Notes: a model not told the origin generated them from the sequence alone. Numbered from the stretch's first letter, positions 21,048 through 28,837 are shown. The stretch: 62,607 nt of DNA from Streptomyces rubellomurinus (GCF_000961885.1 NZ_JZKH01000046.1:1-62607), one strand, 5' to 3'. Made by a program: numbers and translations.

Positions 21048-21053
21048 TATGGT
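21048..21053 (+). promoter_or_regulatory. -10 hexamer TATGGT, leaderless xre-murA transcript
   Basis: TATGGT ends 7 nt before the GTG at 21061, and no ribosome-binding site is present. This argues for GTG at 21061 rather than the ATG at 21049, which lies inside the hexamer. Confidence 0.5.
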
Positions 21054-21060
21054 CTGCCGA

Positions 21061-22590
21061 GTGACAGGCGACTACCTCACCCGTATCGGCACCCTCATCC
21101 GTACCGCTCGTCAGCACCGCGGCTGGTCCCAGGCGCAGCTCGGCGAGGCACTCGGCACCAGCCAGAGCGCGGTCAACCGCATCGAACAGGGCAAGCAGAA
21201 CGTCAGTCTTGAGATGATCGCCCGCATCGGCGAGGCCCTCGACAGCGAGATCGTCTCCCTCGGCTACTCCGGCCCGATGCACCTGCGCGTCGCCGGCGGC
21301 ACCCGCCTCTCCGGCGCGATCGACGTCCGCAGCAGCAAGAACGCCTGCGTGGCGATCCTCTGCGCCTCGCTGCTGACCACCGGCCGCACCACGATCCGCA
21401 GCGTCGCCCGGATCGAGGAGGTCTACCGCATCCTGGAGGTGCTGACCAGCATCGGCGTCAGGAGCCGCTGGATCAACGAGGGCCGCGACCTCGAACTCAC
21501 CCCGCCGGCCGAGCTCGACCTCGCCGCGATGGACGTCGAGGCCGCCCGCCGCACCCGCAGCGTGCTGATGTTCCTCGGCCCGCTGATGCACCGCGCCGAG
21601 CGCTTCGCCATCCCGTACGCGGGCGGCTGCGACCTCGGTACCCGGACCGTCCAGCCGCACCTGACCGCGCTGCGCCGCTTCGGCCTGGAGGTCGCCACCA
21701 CCGGCGGCGCCTACCACGCCTCGGTCGAGCCCGGCACCCCGCTGGACCGGCCGATCGTGCTGACCGAGCGCGGGGACACCGTCACCGAGAACGCCCTGCT
21801 CGCCGCCGCCCGGCACGACGGCGTCAGCGTCATCCGCAACGCCTCGCCGAACTACATGGTCCAGGACCTGTGCTTCTTCCTGGAGAAGCTGGGCGTCCGG
21901 ATCGAGGGCATCGGCACCACCACCCTCACCGTGCACGGCGTCCCGCAGATCACCTGCGACGTCGACTACACCCCGGCCGAGGACCCGGTGGAGGCGATGA
22001 GCCTGCTCGCCGCCGCCGTCGTCACCTCCTCCGAGCTGACCATCCGCCGGGTGCCGATCGAGTTCCTGGAGATCGAGCTCGCGGTCCTGGAGGGCATGGG
22101 CCTCGACTACGACCGCACCCCCGAGTACCGGGCCCACAACGGCCACACCCGTCTGGTCGACCTCACCGTGCGCCCCTCCAAGCTCACCGCGCCGATCGAC
22201 ACCATCCACCCGATGCCGTTCCCGGGCATCAACATCGACAACGTGCCGTTCTTCGCCGCCATCGCCGCGGCCGCGCACGGCACCACGATGATCCACGACT
22301 GGGTCTACGACAACCGCGCCATCTACCTCACCGAGCTGACCAGGCTCGGCGCGGACGTCAAGCTCCTCGACCCGCACCGCGTCCTCGTCCAGGGCCCCAC
22401 CCGCTGGCGCGCCGCCGAGATGATGTGCCCGCCCGCGCTGCGCCCGGCCGTGGTCATCCTGCTCGCGATGCTCGCCGCCCAGGGCACCTCCGTGCTGCGC
22501 AACGTGTACGTCATCAACCGCGGCTACGAGGACCTGGCCGAGCGCCTGAACTCCATCGGCGCCCAGATCGAGACCTTCCGCGACATCTGA
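21061..22590 (+). CDS. XRE helix-turn-helix fused to MurA-like enolpyruvyl transferase
   Basis: A 509-residue two-part protein. Residues about 5-65 form an XRE/Cro helix-turn-helix (LIRTARQHRGWSQAQLGEAL, SQSAVNRIEQGKQNVSLEMI). Residues about 78-509 are an EPSP-synthase-like barrel of the MurA family, which adds enolpyruvate to UDP-GlcNAc. MurA hallmarks are K93-N in SSKNACVAIL, the reactive Cys C190 in AGGCDLGTR, and the RGYEDL element near 490. The FPTD segment holding the general-base Asp reads FPGINID, a local change. It may be a DNA-binding MurA paralogue or a housekeeping MurA with an autoregulatory head. A strong hairpin follows. Confidence 0.88.
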   Translation: MTGDYLTRIGTLIRTARQHRGWSQAQLGEALGTSQSAVNRIEQGKQNVSLEMIARIGEALDSEIVSLGYSGPMHLRVAGGTRLSGAIDVRSSKNACVAILCASLLTTGRTTIRSVARIEEVYRILEVLTSIGVRSRWINEGRDLELTPPAELDLAAMDVEAARRTRSVLMFLGPLMHRAERFAIPYAGGCDLGTRTVQPHLTALRRFGLEVATTGGAYHASVEPGTPLDRPIVLTERGDTVTENALLAAARHDGVSVIRNASPNYMVQDLCFFLEKLGVRIEGIGTTTLTVHGVPQITCDVDYTPAEDPVEAMSLLAAAVVTSSELTIRRVPIEFLEIELAVLEGMGLDYDRTPEYRAHNGHTRLVDLTVRPSKLTAPIDTIHPMPFPGINIDNVPFFAAIAAAAHGTTMIHDWVYDNRAIYLTELTRLGADVKLLDPHRVLVQGPTRWRAAEMMCPPALRPAVVILLAMLAAQGTSVLRNVYVINRGYEDLAERLNSIGAQIETFRDI

Positions 22591-22623
22591 GCCCGTACGG
22601 CGACGACATGACGGCCCGTCAAT

Positions 22624-22660
22624 CTACTGTCCGGCCTCACCCGTTGAGGCCGGACAGTAG
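22624..22660. terminator. bidirectional terminator between murA-like gene and phosphatase
   Basis: A perfect 16-bp stem CTACTGTCCGGCCTCA / TGAGGCCGGACAGTAG around the loop CCCGT, between convergent genes. The last codons and the stop of the phosphatase gene are inside the hairpin. Confidence 0.88.
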
Positions 22661-23143
22661 CGCGGCGACGTCCAACCCGGTGTCCAGGTAGTCCACGAAC
22701 ACCGGGTTGTTCAGCGCCCACGGCGAGCGCCGTTCCCGTACCAACCGGACGGCTTCCCCGGCGCCGTGCCCCAGGCCGACCAGCGCCTGTGCCACCACCA
22801 GCCCCGAGCGGTTGTAGCCCGAGTGGCAGCGCACCAGCGTCCGGCGGCCCCGGAGGACGGCCAGCGCCGTCGCGTCGGCCGCCTCCTGGAAGGCCCGCAG
22901 CTGCCCCGGTGAGAGCGCGGCGTCCGGCACCTCCCGCACGAGGTGCTCCACGCCCGGCGCGGGGCCGTGCCCGGGGAACGTGAACAGGCTGACCACCAGG
23001 TCGAACTCGTACCGGACGACGGCGGGTTCGAGCTCGCCGCCGGGCGGGGTGCAGTAGTGCCCGCCCATCCAGAGCCCGGGGGCGATCTCGTTCCAGGGCT
23101 CGGACGGCCCCGGGGTGTCGCGGTCCTTCTGGCGGGTGCGCAT
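22637..23143 (-). CDS. dual-specificity/tyrosine phosphatase family protein
   Basis: A 168-residue protein with the Cys-based phosphatase P-loop RCHSGYNRSG (CX5R, nucleophile C106, Arg R112). The preceding fold, APGLWMGGH at the start and a DLVVSLFTF strand near 55, matches DSP-type phosphatases. The general-acid Asp is probably in EVPDAALS near 78. ATG at 23143 follows GGGAGCAGGGG. The upstream DinB gene on the same strand is only about 50 bp away, so the two are probably cotranscribed. The substrate is unknown. Confidence 0.82.
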   Translation of the reverse strand: MRTRQKDRDTPGPSEPWNEIAPGLWMGGHYCTPPGGELEPAVVRYEFDLVVSLFTFPGHGPAPGVEHLVREVPDAALSPGQLRAFQEAADATALAVLRGRRTLVRCHSGYNRSGLVVAQALVGLGHGAGEAVRLVRERRSPWALNNPVFVDYLDTGLDVAALLSGLNG

Positions 23144-23196
23144 CCCCTGCTCCCTCTCCGGGGGCCTGCCCGGACTGCGCTCGGCCGCCGGGTGGG

Positions 23197-23700
23197 CTAC
23201 TCGCCGGTCGTGCCGTCCAGGTGCTCGCGCAGCAGGTCGGCGTGGCCGTTGTGGCGGGCGTACTCCTCGATCATGTGGCCGAGGATCCAGCGCAGCGAGA
23301 ACGCCTCCTCGCCGAAGTGGCCCTGGACGTCCAACGACTCGGCGGCGGCGACGAGTTCCCGGGCGTGGTCGCACTCCTGGCGCCAGATCGCGAAGGCCTC
23401 CTCCGGGTCGGCGGTGTCGGCGTCGAACTCGGCGTAGGAGCCGTCCGGGTGCCTCCAGAAGCCGGGTGCGTCCTCGCCGGCCAGCACGTTGCGGAACCAG
23501 CCGCGTTCGACCTCGGCGAGGTGCCGGACCAGCCCGAGCAGGGAGAGCCCGGACGGCGCGAGGACGCGGGCGCGAAGCTGCTCGGTGCTCAGGCCGGCGC
23601 ACTTCATCGCCAGGGTGCCGCGCTGGTAGTCCAGGAACCCTGCCAGAGTGGCGCGTTCGTCGGCGGTCCGGGGTGTGGACGTGCGGGGATCATCGCTCAT
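23197..23700 (-). CDS. DinB superfamily protein (DUF664, mycothiol transferase-like)
   Basis: A 167-residue four-helix-bundle protein of the DinB/DUF664 type common in actinobacteria. Markers are LRARVLAPSGLSLLGLVRHLAEVERGWF and the C-terminal metal-site helix HMIEEYARHNGHADLLRE, with His near 56, 143 and 151 as likely metal ligands. Members transfer mycothiol or related thiols or are uncharacterised. ATG at 23700 has GAGGGC upstream. It probably heads a two-gene unit with the phosphatase. Confidence 0.85.
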   Translation of the reverse strand: MSDDPRTSTPRTADERATLAGFLDYQRGTLAMKCAGLSTEQLRARVLAPSGLSLLGLVRHLAEVERGWFRNVLAGEDAPGFWRHPDGSYAEFDADTADPEEAFAIWRQECDHARELVAAAESLDVQGHFGEEAFSLRWILGHMIEEYARHNGHADLLREHLDGTTGE

Positions 23701-23763
23701 GCCCTCATCCTGCCGCGCGGCGGGTGCGGACGCTCCGCAATTTCACGAAGCGGGACGGTGGGA

Positions 23764-24552
23764 TCAGTTCGGCTGCCGCTCCGGCTGCCCCGGCCGCTCC
23801 AGTCGCTCCAGCCAGTGCAGCGCGCCCGGGACGTCCGGGGCGACGGGCAGCCCGGCCGGGACCGGCGGACGCTCCACCACGACGACGGGCAGGGCGAGTT
23901 CGCGCGCGGCGGTGAGCTTGGGGGCGGTCGCGGCGCCGCCGCTGTCCTTGGTGACGAGGACGTCGACGCGGTGCTCGCGCAGCAGTGCGCGTTCGCCGTC
24001 GAGAGTGAACGGGCCCCGGTCCAGCAGGACTTCGAGCGCCGCGGGCATCGGCGGCTCCGGCGGGTCGACCGAGCGGGCGAGGAACTGGAGCCCGTCGAGG
24101 TGGGCGAAGGCGGCGATGCCCTGCCGCCCGGTGGTGAGGAAGACCCGCCGACCGAGCGTGGGCAGCAGCTCGGCGGCCGCGGCGAGCGAGGGCACCGGGT
24201 GCCAGCGGTCGCCGGGGGCCGCGGTGAAGCCGGGGCGGCGCAGGACCAGCAGCGGCACGCCGGTGGCGGCGGCCGCGAGGGCGGCGTTGCGGGAGATGCC
24301 GGCGGCGAACGGGTGGGTGGCGTCGACGACGGCGTCCACCCGTTCGGCGCGCAGCCAGGCGGCCAGGCCGTCCGGGCCGCCGAAGCCGCCGATCCGCACC
24401 TGCCCGGCGGGCAGCCGGGGTTGGGCGACCCGGCCGGCCAGCGAGCTGGTGACCCGCGGGCCGGGGCGGTCGGCGAGCGCGGCGGCCAGCGCCCGGCCTT
24501 CGGTCGTGCCGCCGAGGATCAGCAGGTGTCGCAGGTGCTGCAGGGGCCGCAT
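23764..24552 (-). CDS. cobK: precorrin-6A reductase CobK
   Basis: A 262-residue NAD(P)H-dependent reductase that converts precorrin-6A to precorrin-6B. It opens with the nucleotide-binding LLILGGTTEGRALAAAL, followed by VDAVVDATHPFAAGISRNA, VFLTTGRQGIAAFA and VTKDSGGAATAPKLTAARE, all standard CobK/CbiJ blocks. ATG at 24552 overlaps the cobM stop by one base (TGATG), making it the last gene of cobL-cobM-cobK. Confidence 0.94.
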   Translation of the reverse strand: MRPLQHLRHLLILGGTTEGRALAAALADRPGPRVTSSLAGRVAQPRLPAGQVRIGGFGGPDGLAAWLRAERVDAVVDATHPFAAGISRNAALAAAATGVPLLVLRRPGFTAAPGDRWHPVPSLAAAAELLPTLGRRVFLTTGRQGIAAFAHLDGLQFLARSVDPPEPPMPAALEVLLDRGPFTLDGERALLREHRVDVLVTKDSGGAATAPKLTAARELALPVVVVERPPVPAGLPVAPDVPGALHWLERLERPGQPERQPN

Positions 24553-25313
24553 CACGCGCCGCAGGGCTCGTGCGGGCGCTCGCGGTCCGCCGAGTAGAGG
24601 TGGCTGTCGCGGAACTGCTCGGCGGCGAGGGTGCGGCCGACGATGATGACGGCGGTGCGGACCACGCCGGCCTCCTTGACCTGCCCGGCGATGTCGGCGA
24701 GCGTGCCGCGCAGCACCAGTTCGTCGGGGCGGCTGGCCATCGCGACCACGGCGGTGGGGCAGTCGGCGCCGTAGTGCGGGAGCAGCTGCTCGACCACGTC
24801 GTCCACGTAGCCGGCGGCCAGGTGCAGCACCAGCAGGGCGCCGCTGCGGCCGAGGGTGGCCAGGTCCTCGCCCTCGGGCATCGGGGTGGCGCGCTTGGCG
24901 ATCCGGGTCAGGATGACGGTCTGGCCGACCGTCGGGACGGTCAACTCCCGCTTCAGGGCGGCCGCGGCGGCGGCGAACGCCGGGACGCCGGGGACCACCT
25001 CGTACGGCACGCCGGCCGCGTCGAGGCGGCGCATCTGCTCGGCGACGGCGGAGAAGACGGACGGGTCGCCGGAGTGCAGCCGGGCCACGTCCCGGCCCGC
25101 CTCGTGCGCGGCGACCAGCTTGGTGATGATCTGGTCGAGGTTGAGCTGCGCGGTGTCGACGAGGCGGGCGCCGGGCGGGCACTCGTCGAGCAGTTCGCGC
25201 GGCACCAGGCTGCCGGCGTAGAGGCAGACCTCGGCGCGGGCCAGGACGCGCTGGCCGCGCAGGGTGATCAGGTCGGCGGCGCCCGGGCCGGCTCCGATGA
25301 AGTAGACGGTCAC
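24552..25313 (-). CDS. cobM: precorrin-4 C11-methyltransferase CobM
   Basis: A 253-residue class III methyltransferase. The N-terminal VYFIGAGPGAADLITLRG, VARLHSGDPSVFSAVAEQ near 85, YEVVPGVPAFAAAAAAL near 113 and VILTRIAKRATPMPEGE near 142 are CobM/CbiF blocks. It methylates C11 of the contracted ring. GTG at 25313 overlaps the cobL stop (GTGA) and the end overlaps cobK. Normal length. Confidence 0.95.
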   Translation of the reverse strand: MTVYFIGAGPGAADLITLRGQRVLARAEVCLYAGSLVPRELLDECPPGARLVDTAQLNLDQIITKLVAAHEAGRDVARLHSGDPSVFSAVAEQMRRLDAAGVPYEVVPGVPAFAAAAAALKRELTVPTVGQTVILTRIAKRATPMPEGEDLATLGRSGALLVLHLAAGYVDDVVEQLLPHYGADCPTAVVAMASRPDELVLRGTLADIAGQVKEAGVVRTAVIIVGRTLAAEQFRDSHLYSADRERPHEPCGA

Positions 25314-26548
25314 GAGGCGTTCTCCTGAGGGGTGTTGGGCTTGACGGCGGACCACTGGGTGACCGGCATGGCCTGGCGCCACCCGGTGAAGCCGCCGACC
25401 GGCACGGCGTGGGCGACGGCGAGCTTCACGAGCTCCCCGCCGTGGCGCCGGTACCACTCGGTGAGCAGTGCCTCGGACTCCAGCGTCACGGTGTTGGCGA
25501 CGAGGCGGCCGCCGGGGCGCAGCGCGGACCAGCAACTGTCCAGCAGGCCGGGGGCAGTGAGGCCGCCGCCGATGAACACGGCGTCGGGGGTGGGGAGTTC
25601 GGCGAGTGCGGCGGGGGCGGGGCCGGTGACCACGCGCAGCCGGGGGACACCGAGGGTGGCGGCGTTGCGGGCGATGCGCTCGGCTCGGACGGGGTCGCGC
25701 TCGATGCTGACGGCCTGGCAGTCGCGGTGGGCGCGCAGCCACTCGACGGCGATCGAGCCGGAGCCGCCGCCGACGTCCCACAGCAGTTCGCCGGGGGAGG
25801 GGGCGAGCACGGCGAGGGTGGCGGCGCGCACGTGCCGCTTGGTGAGCTGGCCGTCGCTCTCGTAGGAGGCGTCGGGCAGGCCGGGGACGAGGGAGCCGCG
25901 CGGGCCGTCGCCGAGCTCGACGGCGATGAGGTTGAGCGGGTCGCCGGGCGGGTGCGGCCAGTCGTCGGCGCGGCCGTCGAGCTGCCGTTCGTGGGCGTGG
26001 CCGAGCTTCTCGAGGACGCGCAGACGGGCGGTGCCGTAGCCGCGGGCGGTGAGCAGCGCGGCGACGGCGGCGGGGGTGGTGGCGTCGGCGCTGAGGACGA
26101 GCAGGCGGCGGCCGGGGTGCAGGGCGAGGGCGAGGGTGTCCAGCGGGCGGCCGACCAGGCTGACGACCTCGGTGGCCTCCAGCGGCCAGCCGATCCGGGC
26201 GCAGGCGTGGGAGACGGAGGAGGGGTGCGGCAGGACGCGCAGCCGCTCGGGGCCGACCGTCTCGGCCAGGGTGCGGCCGATGCCGTAGAACATCGGGTCG
26301 CCGCTGGCCAGGACGGCGATCCGGCGGCCGGCGTGGGCGGCGAGCAGGCCGGGGACGGCCGGGCGCAGCGGGGACGGCCAGGCGACGCGCTCGGCGGCGA
26401 CCTCGGGCCGGGGGAGGAGGTCCAGCTGTCGGGGGGCACCGAGGATCACCTCGGCGTCCAGCAGTGCGGCCCGGGAGTCGGGGGCGAGACCTGACCAGCC
26501 CTCGGCGCCGATCCCGACGACGGTGATCGGGGGTGGCTGCTCGGGCAC
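25310..26548 (-). CDS. cobL: precorrin-6Y C5,15-methyltransferase (decarboxylating) CobL
   Basis: A 412-residue CbiE-CbiT fusion. The CbiE-like half (1-205) has ITVVGIGAEGWSGLAP and IAVLASGDPMFYGIGRTL. The CbiT-like half (about 220-405) has the Rossmann motif LLWDVGGGSGSIAVEWLR, then CQAVSIERDPVRAERIARNA and DAVFIGGGL. The enzyme methylates C5 and C15 and decarboxylates the C12 acetate side chain. It is the first gene of the minus-strand operon cobL-cobM-cobK. Its promoter region borders repeat island 4 and carries three 12-bp repeats; no riboswitch was seen. Confidence 0.95.
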   Translation of the reverse strand: MPEQPPPITVVGIGAEGWSGLAPDSRAALLDAEVILGAPRQLDLLPRPEVAAERVAWPSPLRPAVPGLLAAHAGRRIAVLASGDPMFYGIGRTLAETVGPERLRVLPHPSSVSHACARIGWPLEATEVVSLVGRPLDTLALALHPGRRLLVLSADATTPAAVAALLTARGYGTARLRVLEKLGHAHERQLDGRADDWPHPPGDPLNLIAVELGDGPRGSLVPGLPDASYESDGQLTKRHVRAATLAVLAPSPGELLWDVGGGSGSIAVEWLRAHRDCQAVSIERDPVRAERIARNAATLGVPRLRVVTGPAPAALAELPTPDAVFIGGGLTAPGLLDSCWSALRPGGRLVANTVTLESEALLTEWYRRHGGELVKLAVAHAVPVGGFTGWRQAMPVTQWSAVKPNTPQENAS

Positions 26549-26572
26549 CGGGTGGCTCCTCGTCGTTCGGTC

Positions 26573-26612
26573 CTGCGGGCGTTCTACGGGTGTTCTGCGG
26601 GCGTTCCTGCTG
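26573..26612. repeat. 12-bp direct repeats in the cobL leader
   Basis: On the minus strand GAACGCCCGCAG, GAACACCCGTAG and GAACGCCCGCAG occur in tandem between the putative cobL promoter and the start codon. Function unknown. Confidence 0.55.
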
Positions 26613-26620
26613 GCCGGGGC

Positions 26621-26648
26621 AGCCTACCTGGCGGTGTTGGACGTTCAG
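26621..26648 (-). promoter_or_regulatory. putative promoter of cobL-cobM-cobK
   Basis: CTGAAC (26648-26643), 16 bp, TAGGCT (26626-26621) on the minus strand, a reasonable sigma-70/HrdB-type promoter. Its -35 lies at the edge of repeat island 4. Confidence 0.5.
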
Positions 26649-26760
26649 CGGCCAGATGTCGGCGAACAGATGTCAGCGAACAGATAACAGATTTCAGCTT
26701 TCAGAGTTCAACATCTGTTATCTGTCACCTGTCATCTGTCAGGTGAACTCTGTCATTCGT
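26638..26760. repeat. intergenic word-repeat island 4
   Basis: AT-richer block with GCGAACAGAT, CAGATAACAG, TTTCAGCTTTCAG and TCATCTGTCAGG words. A perfect 13-bp inverted repeat ACAGATAACAGAT (26680-26692) / ATCTGTTATCTGT (26713-26725) spans a 20-nt loop. The stop codon of the GGCT-like gene (26753) is inside the island. Same vocabulary as islands 1-3. Confidence 0.87.
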
Positions 26761-27205
26761 TCGCCGTCCGCGCTCCGCGCTCCGCCCATGCCCAGTCCCC
26801 GGAGGTGATCAGCGCCGGCCGCTCGCGCAGCCGCGCCTCGACGGCCGGCCCGGCGAGGTACACCCACGCGTCCGTTGTCCCGCCGGTCGACGTCCGCACC
26901 GCGAGCCGCCGCCGCACGTACAGGCCCGTGCCGTCGGCCCGGCAGTCCTCCAGCCGGTCGAGCGCGGCGAGTGCCGTCGCGTACGCGCGGGGGCGGACGG
27001 TGATCAGCTCGCCGAGCACCCGGCTCCCCGGGGTGGCGTCCGGCACCGCGTACGGGTAGCCGGGCCCCTGGTGCAGCGCGGCGCCGTCCAGCACCGCCGG
27101 CCGGACGTCCGCGCACCGCCCGGCCAGGTGGACGGCGTGGTTGCGCCCGCCGGTGCGCAGCGTCCCGTAGACGAAGAACGGCAGGGCGTCACCGGACTCG
27201 GGCAC
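26753..27205 (-). CDS. gamma-glutamylcyclotransferase-like (GGCT/AIG2) protein
   Basis: A 150-residue protein opening with PFFVYGTLRTGGRNHA, the YGTLxxG phosphate/glutamyl-binding loop of the AIG2/GGCT fold. It continues with GYPYAVPDATPGSRVLGELI and ALDRLEDC, where the Glu in RLED is the usual catalytic or base position. GTG at 27205 has AGGAGG nine nt upstream and is preferred to an ATG further upstream. The family cyclises gamma-glutamyl peptides or is uncharacterised. The C-terminus ARTANE abuts repeat island 4. Confidence 0.85.
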   Translation of the reverse strand: MPESGDALPFFVYGTLRTGGRNHAVHLAGRCADVRPAVLDGAALHQGPGYPYAVPDATPGSRVLGELITVRPRAYATALAALDRLEDCRADGTGLYVRRRLAVRTSTGGTTDAWVYLAGPAVEARLRERPALITSGDWAWAERGARTANE

Positions 27206-27257
27206 GGGCGCGGACCTCCTGGGCGGGGCCGCCCACGGTACGCCCAGCACCCGTCCG

Positions 27258-27290
27258 GCGGTACCCGCGGAACCCGCGGTACCCGCGGCG
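27258..27290. repeat. GGTACCCGCGG direct repeats
   Basis: The word GTACCCGCGG occurs twice with a variant GAACCCGCGG between, in the 100-bp spacer between the DHFR-like and GGCT-like genes. No function seen. Confidence 0.45.
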
Positions 27291-27307
27291 TCCACGGCCG
27301 GTCGCGG

Positions 27308-27895
27308 CTACGAGGCCGCCCGCTCGTACGTGAGCACCACGTTCCCGCGCTGAAAGGTCCGGCTGTCCGTGAGCGTGAAGGCCCGCGGCTCGAACCCCGC
27401 GCGGAACAGCGGGATGCCCTCGCCGGCCACCACCGGGTACTGCTTGATGATCAGCTCGTCGATCTCGGGCAGCAACTGCCCGGCGAGCTCGGCGCCGCCG
27501 CAGAGCCAGATGCCGAGCCCGTCCTCCTCCTGCTTGAGCCGGCGGACGACCGCGAGCGGGTCCTCCGAGGTGATCTCCACCTCCGGGTCCAGCGCCGGGT
27601 CGAGGGTGCGGGAGAACACGATCTGCCGCAGGTGGCCGTACGGGCTGGTGAGGCCGGCGGCCAGCCCCGGGTCGTAGGTGCCGCGACCCATCAGGACGGT
27701 GTCGAAGCGCTTGTTGGGGGCCTCGGCGATGCCGACCGCGGCGCGGGCGGGGGTGGGGAGGGTCTCCGGGTACTGGGCGAACAGCGCGGGGGCGTAGTCC
27801 TCGGTGACGAAGGGGGTGAAGAAGTCGAAGTCACCGTCCGGGGCGGCGATGTAGCCGTCGATGGTGGCGCCGATGAGGTAGGTGAGCTTGCGCAT
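27308..27895 (-). CDS. dihydrofolate-reductase-like (RibD C-terminal) family protein
   Basis: A 195-residue RibD-C/DHFR-fold protein: MRKLTYLIGATIDGYIA at the start, RFDTVLMGRGTYDPGL near 62, IVFSRTL near 92, GIWLCGGAELAGQLL near 127 and DELIIKQYPVVAGEGIPLF near 146. Such proteins are NADPH-dependent reductases of unknown substrate, frequent in actinobacteria next to a regulator. ATG at 27895. It is transcribed divergently from a TetR gene through a 164-bp region containing a good promoter and two operator-like repeats, so the TetR protein probably controls it. Confidence 0.87.
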   Translation of the reverse strand: MRKLTYLIGATIDGYIAAPDGDFDFFTPFVTEDYAPALFAQYPETLPTPARAAVGIAEAPNKRFDTVLMGRGTYDPGLAAGLTSPYGHLRQIVFSRTLDPALDPEVEITSEDPLAVVRRLKQEEDGLGIWLCGGAELAGQLLPEIDELIIKQYPVVAGEGIPLFRAGFEPRAFTLTDSRTFQRGNVVLTYERAAS

Positions 27896-27972
27896 ACGGG
27901 TCCTTGGGGTCGGGGGCTGTCCGGGGTGGACGGCGAGGGAGGATCCGGCCCGTCCGTCCAACCACTTCACCT

Positions 27973-28000
27973 ATAGTACTCCATTTGTAGTGGTTGTCCA
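27973..28000 (-). promoter_or_regulatory. promoter of the DHFR-like gene
   Basis: TGGACA (28000-27995), 16 bp, TACTAT (27978-27973) on the minus strand, close to the sigma-70 consensus. It is the best -35/-10 pair seen in the window. The operator-like repeats overlap it. Confidence 0.7.
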
Positions 28001-28013
28001 TTCGCACTGGTTG
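27980..28013. promoter_or_regulatory. tandem 17-bp operator-like repeats (putative TetR site)
   Basis: TCCATTTGTAGTGGTTG (27980-27996) is followed directly by TCCATTCGCACTGGTTG (27997-28013), 14 of 17 positions identical. Each carries CCA-N7-TGG symmetry. They cover the spacer and -35 of the DHFR-like promoter and lie upstream of the TetR gene, as expected for an autoregulated divergent operator. Confidence 0.65.
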
Positions 28014-28059
28014 CCGGGGTCGAGAAGAACCCCGGAATCGTGGAAGAGAGAATCGGTCC

Positions 28060-28635
28060 ATGGTCCAGAACCCCGCCCGCCGCACCGCCCTCGCCGACGC
28101 CGCCATCGAGGTCCTCGCCCGCGAGGGTGCCCGCGGCCTGACCTTCCGCGCGGTCGACGTGCAGGCCGGCGTGCCCAAGGGCACCGCCTCCAACTACTTC
28201 TCCAACCGGGACCACCTGCTCGACCAGACCGCCCGGTACATCCACGAGCGGCTCACCCCCGACCCGGTGATGATCGCCGAGCTGCTGCGGGCCCCGCGCG
28301 ACCGCGACCTGGTCAAGGCCCTGGTGCGCGACATCTTCCGGCGCATCTCGGAGGACCGGGCCGGCTACGTCGCCCTGCTGGAGCTGCGCCTGGAGGCCAC
28401 CCGCCGCCCCGAACTGCGCGCCCGGCTCACCGAAGCCGTCCGGGACGAGCTGGACGCCAACGTCGCCTACCACCTCGGCCAGGGGCTGCCGGGCGACCGG
28501 GAGACCGTCGTCGTGCTCTACCTCGCGATGACCGGGCTGATCCTCGAACAGCTCACGCTCCCCGAGGTGTTGGGAACGGACGGCCTGACGGCACTGATCG
28601 ACGCGATCGTCGAGCGGATCGTCCCGGCGGCCTGA
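28060..28635 (+). CDS. TetR/AcrR-family transcriptional regulator
   Basis: A 191-residue repressor. The helix-turn-helix is at residues about 8-55 (RRTALADAAIEVLAREGARG, then VQAGVPKGTASNYFSNRDHL). A C-terminal ligand/dimerisation domain follows (RISEDRAGYVALLELRLEATRRPELRARLTE is a typical TetR_C helix pair). ATG at 28060 follows GGAAGAGAG. It is divergent from the DHFR-like gene and likely represses it and itself via the 27980-28013 repeats. A 13-bp hairpin terminator follows. Confidence 0.92.
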   Translation: MVQNPARRTALADAAIEVLAREGARGLTFRAVDVQAGVPKGTASNYFSNRDHLLDQTARYIHERLTPDPVMIAELLRAPRDRDLVKALVRDIFRRISEDRAGYVALLELRLEATRRPELRARLTEAVRDELDANVAYHLGQGLPGDRETVVVLYLAMTGLILEQLTLPEVLGTDGLTALIDAIVERIVPAA

Positions 28636-28697
28636 GCGCTCGCCCGCGACCGAGGCGACCGAGGGGGCGGCGGCGACGGACGGCCGGAAACCGCGAG

Positions 28698-28740
28698 CGC
28701 CGCTCCGGCCGGGGTGGGCACCCGTCAGGCCGGAGCGGCG
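28698..28740. terminator. terminator between TetR and EF-hand genes
   Basis: Perfect 13-bp stem CGCCGCTCCGGCC / GGCCGGAGCGGCG (28698-28710 with 28728-28740), 17-nt loop, between convergent genes. Confidence 0.75.
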
Positions 28741-28744
28741 GTCG

Positions 28745-28830
28745 CATCGGTATCGGTGTTAGCGGCAGTATCGCCGCTAGCAGCGGTGCTGGCGGCGTCA
28801 AGAACGCTAGCAACGCTAGAAGCGTGCGGG
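28745..28830. repeat. CTAG-rich micro-island
   Basis: A short stretch of GCTAGCA/GCTAGAA words (CTAG at 28777, 28807 and 28816) alternating with GGTATCGGTGTTAGCGG, with internal symmetry CAGTATCGCCGCTAGCAGCGG. It is AT-richer than the surroundings and sits just past the EF-hand gene stop. CTAG words also occur near 2351 and 2378. Confidence 0.5.
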
Positions 28831-28837
28831 CCCGGCG

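Noticed and set aside
26549..26752. Cobalamin riboswitch upstream of cobL
   Set aside because: The leader holds 12-bp repeats and island 4 but lacks the conserved aptamer elements.
27258..27290. GGTACCCGCGG repeats as an attachment site
   Set aside because: No integrase, no tRNA and no second copy at a distance; it looks like simple direct repetition.
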